Made by a program: the position numbers and the translations under genes. Under the pieces are notes generated by a model. The model was given only the letters and a program-made list of their open reading frames with translations. It did not search any database and was not told where the DNA came from. A stretch of DNA of 48,462 nucleotides from an uncultured delta proteobacterium (lineage in GTDB: Bacteria; Myxococcota_A; Polyangia; Polyangiales; Polyangiaceae), in assembly GCA_903892415.1 (NCBI GenBank), contig CAITIQ010000348.1, positions 1-48,462 of the forward strand, read 5' to 3'. Of this stretch, positions 1 through 8,889 are shown piece by piece (the stretch's first letter is position 1; every line of letters begins with the position of its first letter).

Positions 1-2
1 GG

Positions 3-353
3 AAGCCGATGGCCCAGCTGCTCCTGGCCGAGCACGCCACCGTGACCATCGCTCATTCGCGAACCAAGGATCTCGCCGCCGTCTGCCGCGAAGCCGACGT
101 GCTCGTCGCCGCCGTTGGTCGGGCCGAGATGATCGGCGCGGACTTCGTAAAGGAGGGCGCGGTGGTGCTCGACGTTGGCATCAATCGGCTGCCGGACGGT
201 CGGCTGGTCGGAGACGTAGCGTTTGAGGCCGTGTTGCCGAAGGTCCGCGCGATCACGCCGGTCCCGGGAGGCGTCGGGCCGATGACGATCGCGACCTTGC
301 TCGAGAACACCGTGCTTGCAGCTGTCGCCCGCAAATCCAACGTCAAGAGCTGA
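3..353 (+). CDS. folD: FolD, methylenetetrahydrofolate dehydrogenase/cyclohydrolase (3' part)
   Basis: This is the C-terminal part of the cytoplasmic bifunctional enzyme that oxidises 5,10-methylene-THF to methenyl-THF and hydrolyses it to 10-formyl-THF for purine and fMet synthesis. The window begins inside the gene, and the reading frame is open from base 3. Visible family motifs are KPMAQLLL followed by ATVTIAHSRT, which belong to the NADP-binding region, then VLDVGINRLPDGRLVGDV, and finally the FolD hallmark PVPGGVGPMTIATLLENT. About 116 residues are present of a usual 280-300. The stop lies two bases before the GTG of the next gene, so the two are probably cotranscribed. Confidence 0.95.
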   Translation, partial: KPMAQLLLAEHATVTIAHSRTKDLAAVCREADVLVAAVGRAEMIGADFVKEGAVVLDVGINRLPDGRLVGDVAFEAVLPKVRAITPVPGGVGPMTIATLLENTVLAAVARKSNVKS

Positions 354-355
354 AC

Positions 356-1597
356 GTGAAGCTCTCGAGGCGCGCCTGGTTCGGCGTGGGTGGTGCCGCC
401 GCCCTGGGCGTTGCTCTGCCGCTCTACTTCCGCAATCGACACGGAAAGTCGCTCAAGTCGCTGCGTCCTTCAGGCATCCCCGACTTTCGCTTGCGGGAGG
501 GCTTCTCGGCCCAGGTCGTGGACTCGACGGGCAACGCCATGAGCGACGGCTTCGTCGTGCCCGGCAAGCCCGACGGCATGGCGAGCTGGAGCGAAGACGG
601 GAAGATCGTCCTGATGCGCAATCACGAACTCACCGACGACAAGTCGCTATCAGCGTACCCGGGTCGAGCGGCACCGCAGCTCGCGCACAAGAGCAACATG
701 TTCGGTGGGGTGACGCGCGTAGTCCTCTCGGAGCAGGACAATACGGTGATCGAATCCAACTTGGTGCTCACCGGGACGGCCAACAACTGCGCCGGCGGCA
801 CCAGCCCGTGGGGCTGGCTCACCTGCGAAGAGTACACAGCCGGGGATCACGGCTTTGTTTTCCTCTGTGATCGCTACGCCAGCAAATTGCAGCCTCCCAA
901 GCGCATCGAGGCCTACGGTCGATTTCGACACGAGGCGGTCGGGATCGATCCTGCGACGCACGACGCCTACCTCACCGAGGACATGGCGGACGGCTGTCTT
1001 TACCGCTTCAAGGCCGAAGCCAAAGACAACCCGTTTCACGGTCAGCTGCAGGCGCTGGCCAGCGAGAAGATCGACGTCAACACCTTGTCGGCCAATGACT
1101 CGCTCGAGGTGTCGTGGGTCGACGTGAACGGCTGGGACGCGGCGAAGGATGATCTGCGGGTGCGCGCTGTGCGGTCGGGCGCAACCACCTTCCGACGCGG
1201 TGAGGGCGTCTTCGCCGACGTTCGCGATGGCAAGACGCACATCTACTTCACTGCCACCACCGGTGGTCGCTACGGCAAAGGGCAGGTCTTTCGACTCTCG
1301 CCCAGCAAGGATGGCGGGGTGTTGAGCTTGGTGGTGGAGGCCCCCGGCGGGGATTCGTTGGAGATGCCCGACAACGTGTGTGTCTCACCCAGCGGTCATG
1401 TCTTCCTCGCGGAAGACGGCTCCGCCCCGAACGGCCTGGCGGTTGTTTGCCCTAGTGGTCAGCTGCTGACGTTGGCGGTGAATACCGGTGGAGGTGAGCT
1501 TGCGGGCGTAACGTTCACCAACGACCGACTTTTTGTGAACCTTCAGCAACGAGGCATCACGGCGGTGATCAGCGGCCCATTTTCGGAGCTTGCGTGA
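356..1597 (+). CDS. PhoX-like (DUF839) secreted phosphatase family protein
   Basis: This 413-residue protein has a GTG start two bases after folD. The N-terminus, LSRRAWFGVGGAAALG, resembles a twin-arginine signal, so export in folded form is likely. The body carries DUF839/PhoX signatures: MSDGFVVPGKPDGMA, then ILMRNHEL-like (IVLMRNHEL), NNCAGGTSPWGWLTCEEY, and a HEAVGIDPATHDAYLTED stretch. In characterised PhoX enzymes the corresponding Cys and Glu residues help build an iron/calcium phosphomonoesterase centre. The protein is shorter than typical PhoX (about 600 residues), so it may be a related beta-propeller of other specificity. Family membership is secure and phosphatase activity is inferred. 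Confidence 0.83.
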   Translation: MKLSRRAWFGVGGAAALGVALPLYFRNRHGKSLKSLRPSGIPDFRLREGFSAQVVDSTGNAMSDGFVVPGKPDGMASWSEDGKIVLMRNHELTDDKSLSAYPGRAAPQLAHKSNMFGGVTRVVLSEQDNTVIESNLVLTGTANNCAGGTSPWGWLTCEEYTAGDHGFVFLCDRYASKLQPPKRIEAYGRFRHEAVGIDPATHDAYLTEDMADGCLYRFKAEAKDNPFHGQLQALASEKIDVNTLSANDSLEVSWVDVNGWDAAKDDLRVRAVRSGATTFRRGEGVFADVRDGKTHIYFTATTGGRYGKGQVFRLSPSKDGGVLSLVVEAPGGDSLEMPDNVCVSPSGHVFLAEDGSAPNGLAVVCPSGQLLTLAVNTGGGELAGVTFTNDRLFVNLQQRGITAVISGPFSELA

Positions 1598-1611
1598 TGT
1601 AGCATGGCGCG

Positions 1612-2997
1612 GTGAACGGAAGCCCGACGCTCGCTCTCGATCTGTACCAACTCACGATGGCCGCTGGCTACTTCCACGCCGGCCGCAGCAAGGACATCGC
1701 AACCTGCGAGATGTTCATTCGCCGGTTGCCGAAGACGCGGCGGTACCTTCTGGCGATGGGGATCGAGCGCGTGCTCGACTACCTGCTGGAGCTACGTTTC
1801 TCGAGCGAGCAGATCGCCGCGCTGTCGAAGCTCCCGGCCTTGCGTTCGGCGATGACCCCGGATTTCTGCGACTACCTGTCGAAGTTCCGCTTCACCGGTG
1901 AGGTCTTCGCGGTGGAGGAGGGCACCGTCGTGTTCGACAACGAGCCGCTCGTGCGAGTGCGTGCACCGATCATCGAGGCGCAGTTGATCGAGACGTACCT
2001 GCTATCTGTGATCAACCACTCGACCATGATCGGTTCGAAGGCCTCGCGTATCGTGCGCGCCGCCGAAGGAAAGAGGTTGATCGAATTTGGCACGCGGCGC
2101 ACGCACCCGGACGCCGCGATCGACAGCGCGCGCATCGCTTGTGCGGTGGGCTTCGCTGGCACGAGCAACGTTGAAGCGGGCGTGCGCTTCGATTTGCCGG
2201 TCTTGGGTACGGCTGCGCATATGTGGACGATGGCGCACGCGACTGAAGAGGAGGCCTTCAAGAACTACTTCACCGTCTTCCCCGATAGCAGCACCCTCCT
2301 GATCGATACCTACGACACCGTGCGGGGGGCTGAGCGTGCGGCCCGCGTCGCTGGCAACAAGCTGCGGGGCGTGCGCATCGATTCGGGGGATCTCGGCAAG
2401 GTCAGCGTTGAGGTGCGCAAGGTGCTCGATCAGCAAGGCTGCAAAGACGCGGCCGTGATCGTCTCGGGCGATCTCGACGAGCACTCGATTGCAGCGCTGG
2501 TGAAGAGCGGCGCGCCGATCGACTCGTTTGGCGTTGGCACCGAGCTCGTTACCAGCGGGGATGCCCCACGGCTTTCGGGCGTCTACAAGCTAGTGGAGCT
2601 CGAGCGCGGCGCTGAGCGCATGCCCGTTGCAAAATTTTCCGAAGGCAAATCCACACTGCCCTCCGCTCATCAGGTGCTGCGCATCTACGATGAGGAGAAC
2701 CGGATCGCCCGCGATATCATCCTGCTCGAACGCGAAGACAGCCCAACGCTCGCAGCCGGACAACGGGCCGTGGCGCTGCTGCAATGCGCGATCTCCGCGG
2801 GTGAGCGTAAGCGACCGCGTCGTTCGCTCGAAGAGGTTCGGGCGCACGTCGCGCTCGAGCATCAAACGCTGCCGACCGAGCTTCGCTCGAACGAGCCCTT
2901 CGGCCCGGGAGAAACGCCCTTCGCCGTGGAGGTTTCCTCGGCAACGGCCCGCTTGGTCGAGGAGCTGCGTCTGGCGCGCGCCAAGGAGCCAACGTGA
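1612..2997 (+). CDS. pncB: Nicotinate phosphoribosyltransferase
   Basis: This 461-residue cytoplasmic enzyme converts nicotinate and PRPP to nicotinate mononucleotide in the Preiss-Handler NAD salvage route. Family features are LDLYQLTMAAGYF at the N-terminus, the EFGTRRTHPDAA-type phosphate/substrate region, GTSNVEAG, the GTAAHMWTMA segment that matches the conserved histidine region, and a GVRIDSGDL motif in the phosphoribosyl-binding barrel. The GTG start is preferred because the nearby ATG upstream runs into a stop after three codons. Its TGA overlaps the GTG start of the nicotinamidase gene, so translational coupling is expected. Confidence 0.95.
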   Translation: MNGSPTLALDLYQLTMAAGYFHAGRSKDIATCEMFIRRLPKTRRYLLAMGIERVLDYLLELRFSSEQIAALSKLPALRSAMTPDFCDYLSKFRFTGEVFAVEEGTVVFDNEPLVRVRAPIIEAQLIETYLLSVINHSTMIGSKASRIVRAAEGKRLIEFGTRRTHPDAAIDSARIACAVGFAGTSNVEAGVRFDLPVLGTAAHMWTMAHATEEEAFKNYFTVFPDSSTLLIDTYDTVRGAERAARVAGNKLRGVRIDSGDLGKVSVEVRKVLDQQGCKDAAVIVSGDLDEHSIAALVKSGAPIDSFGVGTELVTSGDAPRLSGVYKLVELERGAERMPVAKFSEGKSTLPSAHQVLRIYDEENRIARDIILLEREDSPTLAAGQRAVALLQCAISAGERKRPRRSLEEVRAHVALEHQTLPTELRSNEPFGPGETPFAVEVSSATARLVEELRLARAKEPT

Positions 2998-3647
2998 AGA
3001 ACCTGATCTTCGTCGACGTCGACATCCAGGCTGATTTCTGCGAGCCAAACGGCGCGCTGGCCGTGGCCGGTTCACCCAATGACCTGTATCGCCGGCTGAC
3101 CGCTTGGGCGGTGCGCTTCGGCCTGCCGATCCTCGGCAGCGTGGATTCGCACAGCTACGACGCCTGGGAGTTTGCCTCCAATCAGGTGCCAGCGCCTAGC
3201 GGTGAAAAGCCGAATTTCCCGGACCATTGCGTGAAAGGCACGCCGGGCTGGTTGAAGGTGCAAGGCACCTTGCCGCCGCGTTTTCGTTTTGTGCCCAACC
3301 AAGCGGGCGCAGCCGTTGAACCGCTGGTGAGCGAGCTGCTCTCCGGCTCGACGCAAGGGCTCTACTTCGAGAAGGAGGTGTACAGCCTGTTCGCCAACCC
3401 GAACGCGGAAGCGCTGCTCGCTCAGCTCACCGCGGCGCGAGCTTATCGCTTCGTCGTTTACGGGGTCGCCACCGACTACTGCGTGCGCGCAGCGGCGCTG
3501 GGCCTGGCCGAGCGCGGCTACGAAGTGACCGTGCTGACCGACGGCATCCGCGCGATCACCGCCGAAGGCGAACGCCAAGCGCTGGCCGCGATGGAAGCGG
3601 CGGGCTGCTTACTCACCACCAGCGCCGAGCTGGGCGTCGCCGTCTAG
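2994..3647 (+). CDS. pncA: Nicotinamidase (isochorismatase-family hydrolase)
   Basis: This 217-residue cytoplasmic hydrolase probably deamidates nicotinamide to nicotinate, the substrate of the preceding enzyme. The three family catalytic positions are visible: Asp in FVDVDIQADFC, Lys in YFEKEVYSLF, and the nucleophilic Cys in YGVATDYCVRAA. The SVDSHSYDAWEF segment supplies the metal-binding Asp/His residues. The GTG start overlaps the pncB stop as GTGA. The gene context makes nicotinamidase more likely than another isochorismatase-like activity. Its TAG stop falls within the outer arm of the palindromic element that follows, which suggests the element has set the 3' end of the gene. Confidence 0.88.
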   Translation: MKNLIFVDVDIQADFCEPNGALAVAGSPNDLYRRLTAWAVRFGLPILGSVDSHSYDAWEFASNQVPAPSGEKPNFPDHCVKGTPGWLKVQGTLPPRFRFVPNQAGAAVEPLVSELLSGSTQGLYFEKEVYSLFANPNAEALLAQLTAARAYRFVVYGVATDYCVRAAALGLAERGYEVTVLTDGIRAITAEGERQALAAMEAAGCLLTTSAELGVAV

Positions 3648-3807
3648 TGCAGCGCCTTCGAGATCGCATCAATCCTCTGCCGCGCTCGAAGGCAATGCCA
3701 TCGTTCCGCCTCCTCGAATTCGCCCTGCTAGTCCTTCGTCGGCGCGCCTTGGCCTCGCCTTCGATCATCGGCAGATCCCTTGATGCGATCTCGAAGGCGC
3801 TGCACTA

Positions 3808-3808
<1 letters not shown>
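3644..3808. repeat. 165-bp palindromic (MITE-like) element between pncA and coaE
   Basis: Bases 3644-3672 and 3780-3808 form a perfect 29-bp inverted repeat with CTAG at both outer ends. Further inwards the pairing continues imperfectly (TCTGCCG at 3676-3682 and TCGAAGGC at 3686-3693 have partners on the right side), so the whole interval could fold into one long hairpin. The left arm contains the pncA stop codon, and the last base of the right arm is the first base of the coaE GTG start. There is no coding capacity. It resembles a miniature inverted-repeat or REP-like element, but I see no second copy in the window. Confidence 0.85.
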
Positions 3809-4419
<611 letters not shown>

Positions 4420-4527
4420 GGCTTCGACCGGCGACGTTGTTTGGACTGAACGACGCCAAGTCCAGGACATCGCTTTTGCGACCGCAGTACATTCTGCTGC
4501 TTCTCGTAACGGCGGCGGGTCGACTAG

Positions 4528-5136
4528 ATGATCGGTATGCGCGCGAGTGAGTTCAGCTCCTGGTTCGGCCGTGTTCTTCTCAGCAGCTTGGTTCTCGCAG
4601 GCTGCTCGAGCGACGTTGTTGTCGATGCTGGCGGTGGAAGCGGCGGCTCCGGCGCTGGCGGGCAAGCTGGCGACGGAGGGAGCGTCGGGGATGGTGGCTC
4701 GGGGCCGACGCTGTGCGAGCAGACGTGCGAGCTTCCGGCGTGTGCGAGCCCGGATTGCGTCAAGTACTGCAACGCTGTCGAGAAGAATTGCCTCGAGGAG
4801 TCGAACGCTGCGGTCGAGTGTCGGACCCCGTACTTCGACGAGGTGTGCGACGCTCCTGGCGACGTCTGTATGGCGGAGGCTGCGGCGTTGAGTTCCTGTC
4901 TTGCCCAACACTCGCCGACCTTGTGTTCGTCAACGGGGTTCACGGGTGGAGGTTCAGGTTGCGGCAGCACCGGTCAATGTCTCAATGGGCAAGCCGCCTC
5001 GATTGAATGCGAGCAGGACGGCGACCTCAGCTACAAGTGTCGGTGCCTTGTTGACGATGTTGAACTCGGCACCTGCCAGGACAAACTTGAAGTCGGCTGC
5101 GTCCTACAAGAGTCGTGCTGCATCCAATTCTATTGA
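4528..5136 (+). CDS. Cys-rich lipoprotein, unknown function
   Basis: This 202-residue protein has a lipoprotein signal with lipobox VLAGC. A low-complexity Gly/Ser/Ala linker (GGGSGGSGAGG) of the kind common in myxobacterial surface lipoproteins follows. The remainder has more than twenty cysteines in close pairs (CEQTCELPACASPDC, CCIQFY at the end), so a disulfide-bonded extracytoplasmic domain is likely. An alternative ATG lies three codons downstream at 4537. I recognise no catalytic motif. The gene sits between coaE and a repeat of the coaE 3' end. Confidence 0.75.
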   Translation: MIGMRASEFSSWFGRVLLSSLVLAGCSSDVVVDAGGGSGGSGAGGQAGDGGSVGDGGSGPTLCEQTCELPACASPDCVKYCNAVEKNCLEESNAAVECRTPYFDEVCDAPGDVCMAEAAALSSCLAQHSPTLCSSTGFTGGGSGCGSTGQCLNGQAASIECEQDGDLSYKCRCLVDDVELGTCQDKLEVGCVLQESCCIQFY

Positions 5137-5177
5137 GCTAGCGAGGCTGGTTTGCGGCGGGGCATCCGTCTGCGCTC

Positions 5178-5195
5178 GGCCTTCTCTGTTGACGG
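5178..5195 (+). repeat. Direct repeat, right copy (coaE 3'-end remnant)
   Basis: This is an exact 18-base copy of 4395-4412. Read in the coaE frame the surrounding bases give LRSAFSVDGT and a stop, against LRAFSVDGA and a stop in coaE, so the similarity holds at protein level and includes the stop position. Confidence 0.75.
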
Positions 5196-5229
5196 CACCT
5201 GAACATCCCATCACGCTAGCCGGCCGTGC

Positions 5230-6696
5230 ATGGCTGGTAAGGTGTCCAAGTTCGCGAGCAAGCTGGAGGCTCTGCCGCCGCTCAAAGAGGCCGTCGCAAA
5301 CGGCAAACCCAACGTGCCCACGTTGCAGGCGCTGCGCGAGCGCATTCAGAGCTTGTTACAGCCCAGCGGCGGACAGCTCGAGGAAGAGCAGCCCTACGCC
5401 GAGCTCAGCGATACCGAAGTGCCAGTCGTCAGCGAGGCGCTGGTCGAGTTCGCTTACGAGGCCGTGGGCGAACAGGACGAGCGGCTGTTCGTACGGCGAC
5501 GCAAAGCGCCGCTGAGCCATCGCGTGGGCCACGCGCCGCTGTGGGGCGCGTTGCAGGCGGACCCAACCATTCTCGCGTTGCTCGCGCTCGAGCCCGGGCT
5601 CGCCGAGACGGACTTCAGCCGTGCGCTCTACCTCGACACCGAGACCACTGGCTTGATGGGCGGGACCGGGACGGTGCCTTTTCTGCTAGGGCTCGCCTAC
5701 TTCGAAGGCGAGCAGTTCGTGGTCGAGCAGGTGCTGCTGCGCACCTTCGCCGAAGAGCGAGCCATGTTGTTGCACCTCGAGCGCCGTCTGCGCGCCGCCA
5801 GCTGCGTCATCACCTACAACGGTAAGACCTTCGACTTGCCGCTGCTTCGTTCGCGGGCGGTGCTCAATCGGGTGAGGCCGTTATCCGAGCCGGTGCATTT
5901 GGACCTGCTGCACGTGGCTCGCAGGCTCCACCGCCATCGGCTCAGCTCCTGTTCGCTCAAGAGCATCGAGTCGCACGTGCTCGGGCGCGATCGCGTGGGC
6001 GACGTCGAGGGCGCGGAGATCGCGGCGATCTATTGGCACTACGTGCGAACTGGGGATGGGGACGTGCTCGCCGGTGTGCTCGAACACAACGAGCTCGACG
6101 TGCTGAGCATGATCAGCCTGGTCGGCCTATACGGAGAAGCGCTCGAACAGGGGGTGCACCCTGAGGATCTGGCAATGGCCGCGCGCGTTGCGAACAAGAT
6201 CGTTGGCACGCGCGCGCTGCGTGAAAAATTCGGGGAGCTGCGCGCTGAAGGCCTAGCGGCGCCTGAGGAGGCTCGGTCTAAGGTGCGAGCGGTTGAACGC
6301 GCGGCCAACTGGTCGAGCGTCGCGCTCGAGAAGAGCACCTCGGGCGGCGCGCTCTCGGTGGCTGCCGAGGTCGCACGCACCCGCGGTGACAAGGCGGCCG
6401 CCCTGCACCGTTATGAACAGGCGTTGGCTGCCTTGTTGCGTGATGAGGACCCATTGGACCAGCCGCTCTCGCTCGCCACGCGGGCGGTGCGCAAAGAGCT
6501 CGTGAAGCTGTACGAGCATCACGCCAAAGACTTCGACCGAGCTTTGTTGGTCCTGCGAGAGGGCACCGGAGAAGCCGAGGCGATGGTGAGCAAGCGCCAT
6601 GACCGGTTGGTGAAGAAGCGCGACGCTTCTCGCTTGAAGCCAACACCTGGAGGAACCGCTCGCAAGCCGAAGCGGGGAGGGGCTGTCGGTCGATGA
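5230..6696 (+). CDS. YprB-type ribonuclease H-like exonuclease domain protein
   Basis: This 488-residue protein has a DEDD-type RNase H-fold nuclease domain at about residues 125-300. D136 and E138 lie in YLDTETTG, the first metal-binding motif; ITYNGKTFDLPLL supplies the second acidic residue, and HNELDVLSM near residue 290 the third. This order matches the YprB/RNase_H_2 family, whose members are predicted DNA or RNA 3'-5' exonucleases. The C-terminal 180 residues are Ala-rich and helical, probably TPR-like, and end in a basic Lys/Arg tail that could bind nucleic acid. A cytoplasmic location is expected because no signal is seen. Substrate is unknown. Confidence 0.8.
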   Translation: MAGKVSKFASKLEALPPLKEAVANGKPNVPTLQALRERIQSLLQPSGGQLEEEQPYAELSDTEVPVVSEALVEFAYEAVGEQDERLFVRRRKAPLSHRVGHAPLWGALQADPTILALLALEPGLAETDFSRALYLDTETTGLMGGTGTVPFLLGLAYFEGEQFVVEQVLLRTFAEERAMLLHLERRLRAASCVITYNGKTFDLPLLRSRAVLNRVRPLSEPVHLDLLHVARRLHRHRLSSCSLKSIESHVLGRDRVGDVEGAEIAAIYWHYVRTGDGDVLAGVLEHNELDVLSMISLVGLYGEALEQGVHPEDLAMAARVANKIVGTRALREKFGELRAEGLAAPEEARSKVRAVERAANWSSVALEKSTSGGALSVAAEVARTRGDKAAALHRYEQALAALLRDEDPLDQPLSLATRAVRKELVKLYEHHAKDFDRALLVLREGTGEAEAMVSKRHDRLVKKRDASRLKPTPGGTARKPKRGGAVGR

Positions 6697-6748
6697 TCGC
6701 TGTAGTCGTTTGTTCTTCGCCGCGATGTGCAGTAAGGTGCGACGCACA

Positions 6749-7393
6749 ATGATAATGGTCGGGTGCGCTGGGTTTCCGGTCCCGCCAACGCGTTACTTCA
6801 AAGAGTTCATGTTCGTCGAGGTCCAGGAAACGCCTGGGCAGGGAACAGTTCGGCGTTGGAAGCGCGAGGCGCCGGGCGACTTCAATTTCGCTCTGCTGGG
6901 TGCGAGGGACATCGGTCAGGAAGGGTTTCGAGGCGGAAAAGTCATCGAAACGGCTCTGAAGACGTTGGAAGGCATCGGCACCGAGCTGAACGCGAAGACG
7001 GCGGTCTTCATCGGCCCGCCCGAGTTCCAACAGAACCGAGCCAACAAGGCCACGCTGCAGGAGTTTTTGGCCTCGGTCAAAAAGCGCTTCGAGCGGGTGG
7101 TGTTTGAGCCTGGCCCGGGTTGGGACTCCGATGAGTGTGACAACCTCGCTCACGAGGTCGGCGCGCTCTCCTCACGTGACCCGCTGACGCAGGGCATCTC
7201 CAAGCTGAAGGAGGCCTACTACCGGCTTCACGGCCCGGCGGGTCGCAAGTCCCGCTATGAAGATCCGGCGATTGAGCGTTTGGCTGAGCTCGCTCGCAAC
7301 GCCAAGCATGAGTTCGCGACCTACGTGTTCACGAACGACGACATGTTTGCGGACGCAAAGCGCTTCAAGAAGGCCTACAAGACCCCCGCCTGA
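6749..7393 (+). CDS. DUF72 family protein (YecE-like)
   Basis: This is a cytoplasmic protein of about 214 residues of the DUF72 family, predicted to form a TIM-barrel. Family marks are the opening VGCAGFP, WKREAPGDFNFALLG, YYRLHGPAGRKSRYED near the middle of the second half, and YVFTNDDMFADAKRF at the end. The barrel is a little shorter than usual DUF72 proteins (about 240-260). I chose ATG 6749 because the first strand starts immediately after it; a TTG at 6710 and an ATG at 6725 are possible earlier starts. The 3' end overlaps the convergent lnt gene by 19 bases. Biochemical function is unknown. Confidence 0.8.
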   Translation: MIMVGCAGFPVPPTRYFKEFMFVEVQETPGQGTVRRWKREAPGDFNFALLGARDIGQEGFRGGKVIETALKTLEGIGTELNAKTAVFIGPPEFQQNRANKATLQEFLASVKKRFERVVFEPGPGWDSDECDNLAHEVGALSSRDPLTQGISKLKEAYYRLHGPAGRKSRYEDPAIERLAELARNAKHEFATYVFTNDDMFADAKRFKKAYKTPA

Positions 7394-8889
7394 CCAACGC
7401 TCGGCTGGCGACGCTCCGCTGTTCGCGTGCGGAGCATCCAGCCGAGGAGGAGCGTCGCGGCGAGAAGCAGCATCGCCGCAACAAGCGGCCCATCCCCAAA
7501 CCGCGCGTACGCTGTCCCGGCGACTCGCGGGCGCAGCTCGACCTCGAGGTCGGCGCCGCGCAGGGAGCGTGAAAGCACCGTTCCGTCGGCTGCGATCGCC
7601 ACGCTGACTCCTTGACGGGCCGCGCGTATCACCGGAACGCCGTTCTCGATCGCGCGCAGCTGCAACGCTCGAATTTGCGCCTCGATCGGCCGTGCGTCAC
7701 TGAACCAGCCGTCGTTCGCCAGGTTCACCAGGAAGGTGCCGCCGCTCGACCGCAGGTCCGTGCGCGTTTGTTCGCCAAAGAGGCTCTCGTAACAAATGCT
7801 GGTAGCGAACGGTGTGCCCTCGACGCTCATCGCCGGCCTCGTTGAGCCGGGCGTGTAGTCGGCGCTGCTCGCGAACAGCCAGCGTCGTTCGGCGAAGGGC
7901 AAGAGCTGGCGTTTGTCGTAGCTGCTCGGCGGCTCGGTACCCCGCGGCAATAGCAATGCGCGGTTGTAGCTTCGGTCGTCGTCGCGCACCGTGTTTCCGA
8001 CAAGCACCGCAGGCCTCTTCGGCCCGAGCAACGTTTCGACTAGCGGACCTAGATCTTCGGCCGCCAACGTTTGCTCGAAGGTCGATTCGGGCAGCACCAG
8101 CAGGTCGATCCGCGGCGGCTCCGAGTTGGCTGGATTGGATGCTGATGCTTCGAGCGCGGGGTTCGTTGAGCCTGCGAGGCGCACGCGCAAAGGGCTGCGC
8201 TCCGTCGCTGGCGAGGGCGCGAACGAACCGGCCACGAGCAAGCTCGCGAGCGCCAGCACCGCAGCGAACTCGGCCTTGTGTGAGGGCGTTGCAGCCCGAT
8301 TCCGCAGGCGCAGAGCGAGGTTCGCCGTAGCCGCGCCGACCAGGAAGACCGCCAGAGAAAGACCGCTGACCCCAAAGACAGACGCCCCGCGGGCGAACGG
8401 TCCGCAGGTGACCAGCGTCATGCCGAAGGGGTAGGGAAGGGGCTGCGGCCAGACGCGTTCGAGCAGCGTGAGCGCGAGCGCCGCGAGCAGCGGTTCTTGC
8501 TGCTGCGCGCGACCAAGTCTGCAACCCAACGCGCAGCCGAGCCCCACGCCGACCGAAACCAGCAGCGCTCCGGCCGTCCACGCCAAAAGGCCGACCGCGA
8601 GCGAGCCAAAGTAGGCGGCGGCGCTGCTCACAACGAAGCTCGTCGAAATCAGCGTCATCAGCAGGCCCGCTGCACAACCTTGAACGAAGGCGCGCCCCGT
8701 TTTTTTACCACGCAAAGCCAGAAAGAGCGGCGCCCAAGCGAGCAGGCCCAACAGGGGAGAGGCCTCGACAGTGAGCGCGAAACCGGCCGCAACACCGGTC
8801 GTGGCGGCCAAGACGGCCCCCTTCCACCAGGCGGTGGCTGTTACGGGCAAAGGAGGGTACGCTCGGCCCCGCTTTCCAAGCGCCACCAT
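7375..8889 (-). CDS. lnt: Apolipoprotein N-acyltransferase
   Basis: This inner-membrane enzyme of about 504 residues adds the third acyl chain to lipoproteins, the step needed for outer-membrane sorting. The N-terminal half has several hydrophobic helices. The C-terminal half is a nitrilase-fold domain with the catalytic triad in LVLPESTF (Glu), SYDKRQLLPFAE (Lys) and FATSICYESLFGE (Cys). A last helix and a basic tail follow. Its presence fits a genome with so many lipoproteins. The ATG at 8889 is chosen because AGGA lies eight bases before it, but it overlaps the start of the divergent kinase; a TTG at 8850 is the alternative. Confidence 0.9.
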   Translation of the reverse strand: MVALGKRGRAYPPLPVTATAWWKGAVLAATTGVAAGFALTVEASPLLGLLAWAPLFLALRGKKTGRAFVQGCAAGLLMTLISTSFVVSSAAAYFGSLAVGLLAWTAGALLVSVGVGLGCALGCRLGRAQQQEPLLAALALTLLERVWPQPLPYPFGMTLVTCGPFARGASVFGVSGLSLAVFLVGAATANLALRLRNRAATPSHKAEFAAVLALASLLVAGSFAPSPATERSPLRVRLAGSTNPALEASASNPANSEPPRIDLLVLPESTFEQTLAAEDLGPLVETLLGPKRPAVLVGNTVRDDDRSYNRALLLPRGTEPPSSYDKRQLLPFAERRWLFASSADYTPGSTRPAMSVEGTPFATSICYESLFGEQTRTDLRSSGGTFLVNLANDGWFSDARPIEAQIRALQLRAIENGVPVIRAARQGVSVAIAADGTVLSRSLRGADLEVELRPRVAGTAYARFGDGPLVAAMLLLAATLLLGWMLRTRTAERRQPSVGQAGVL

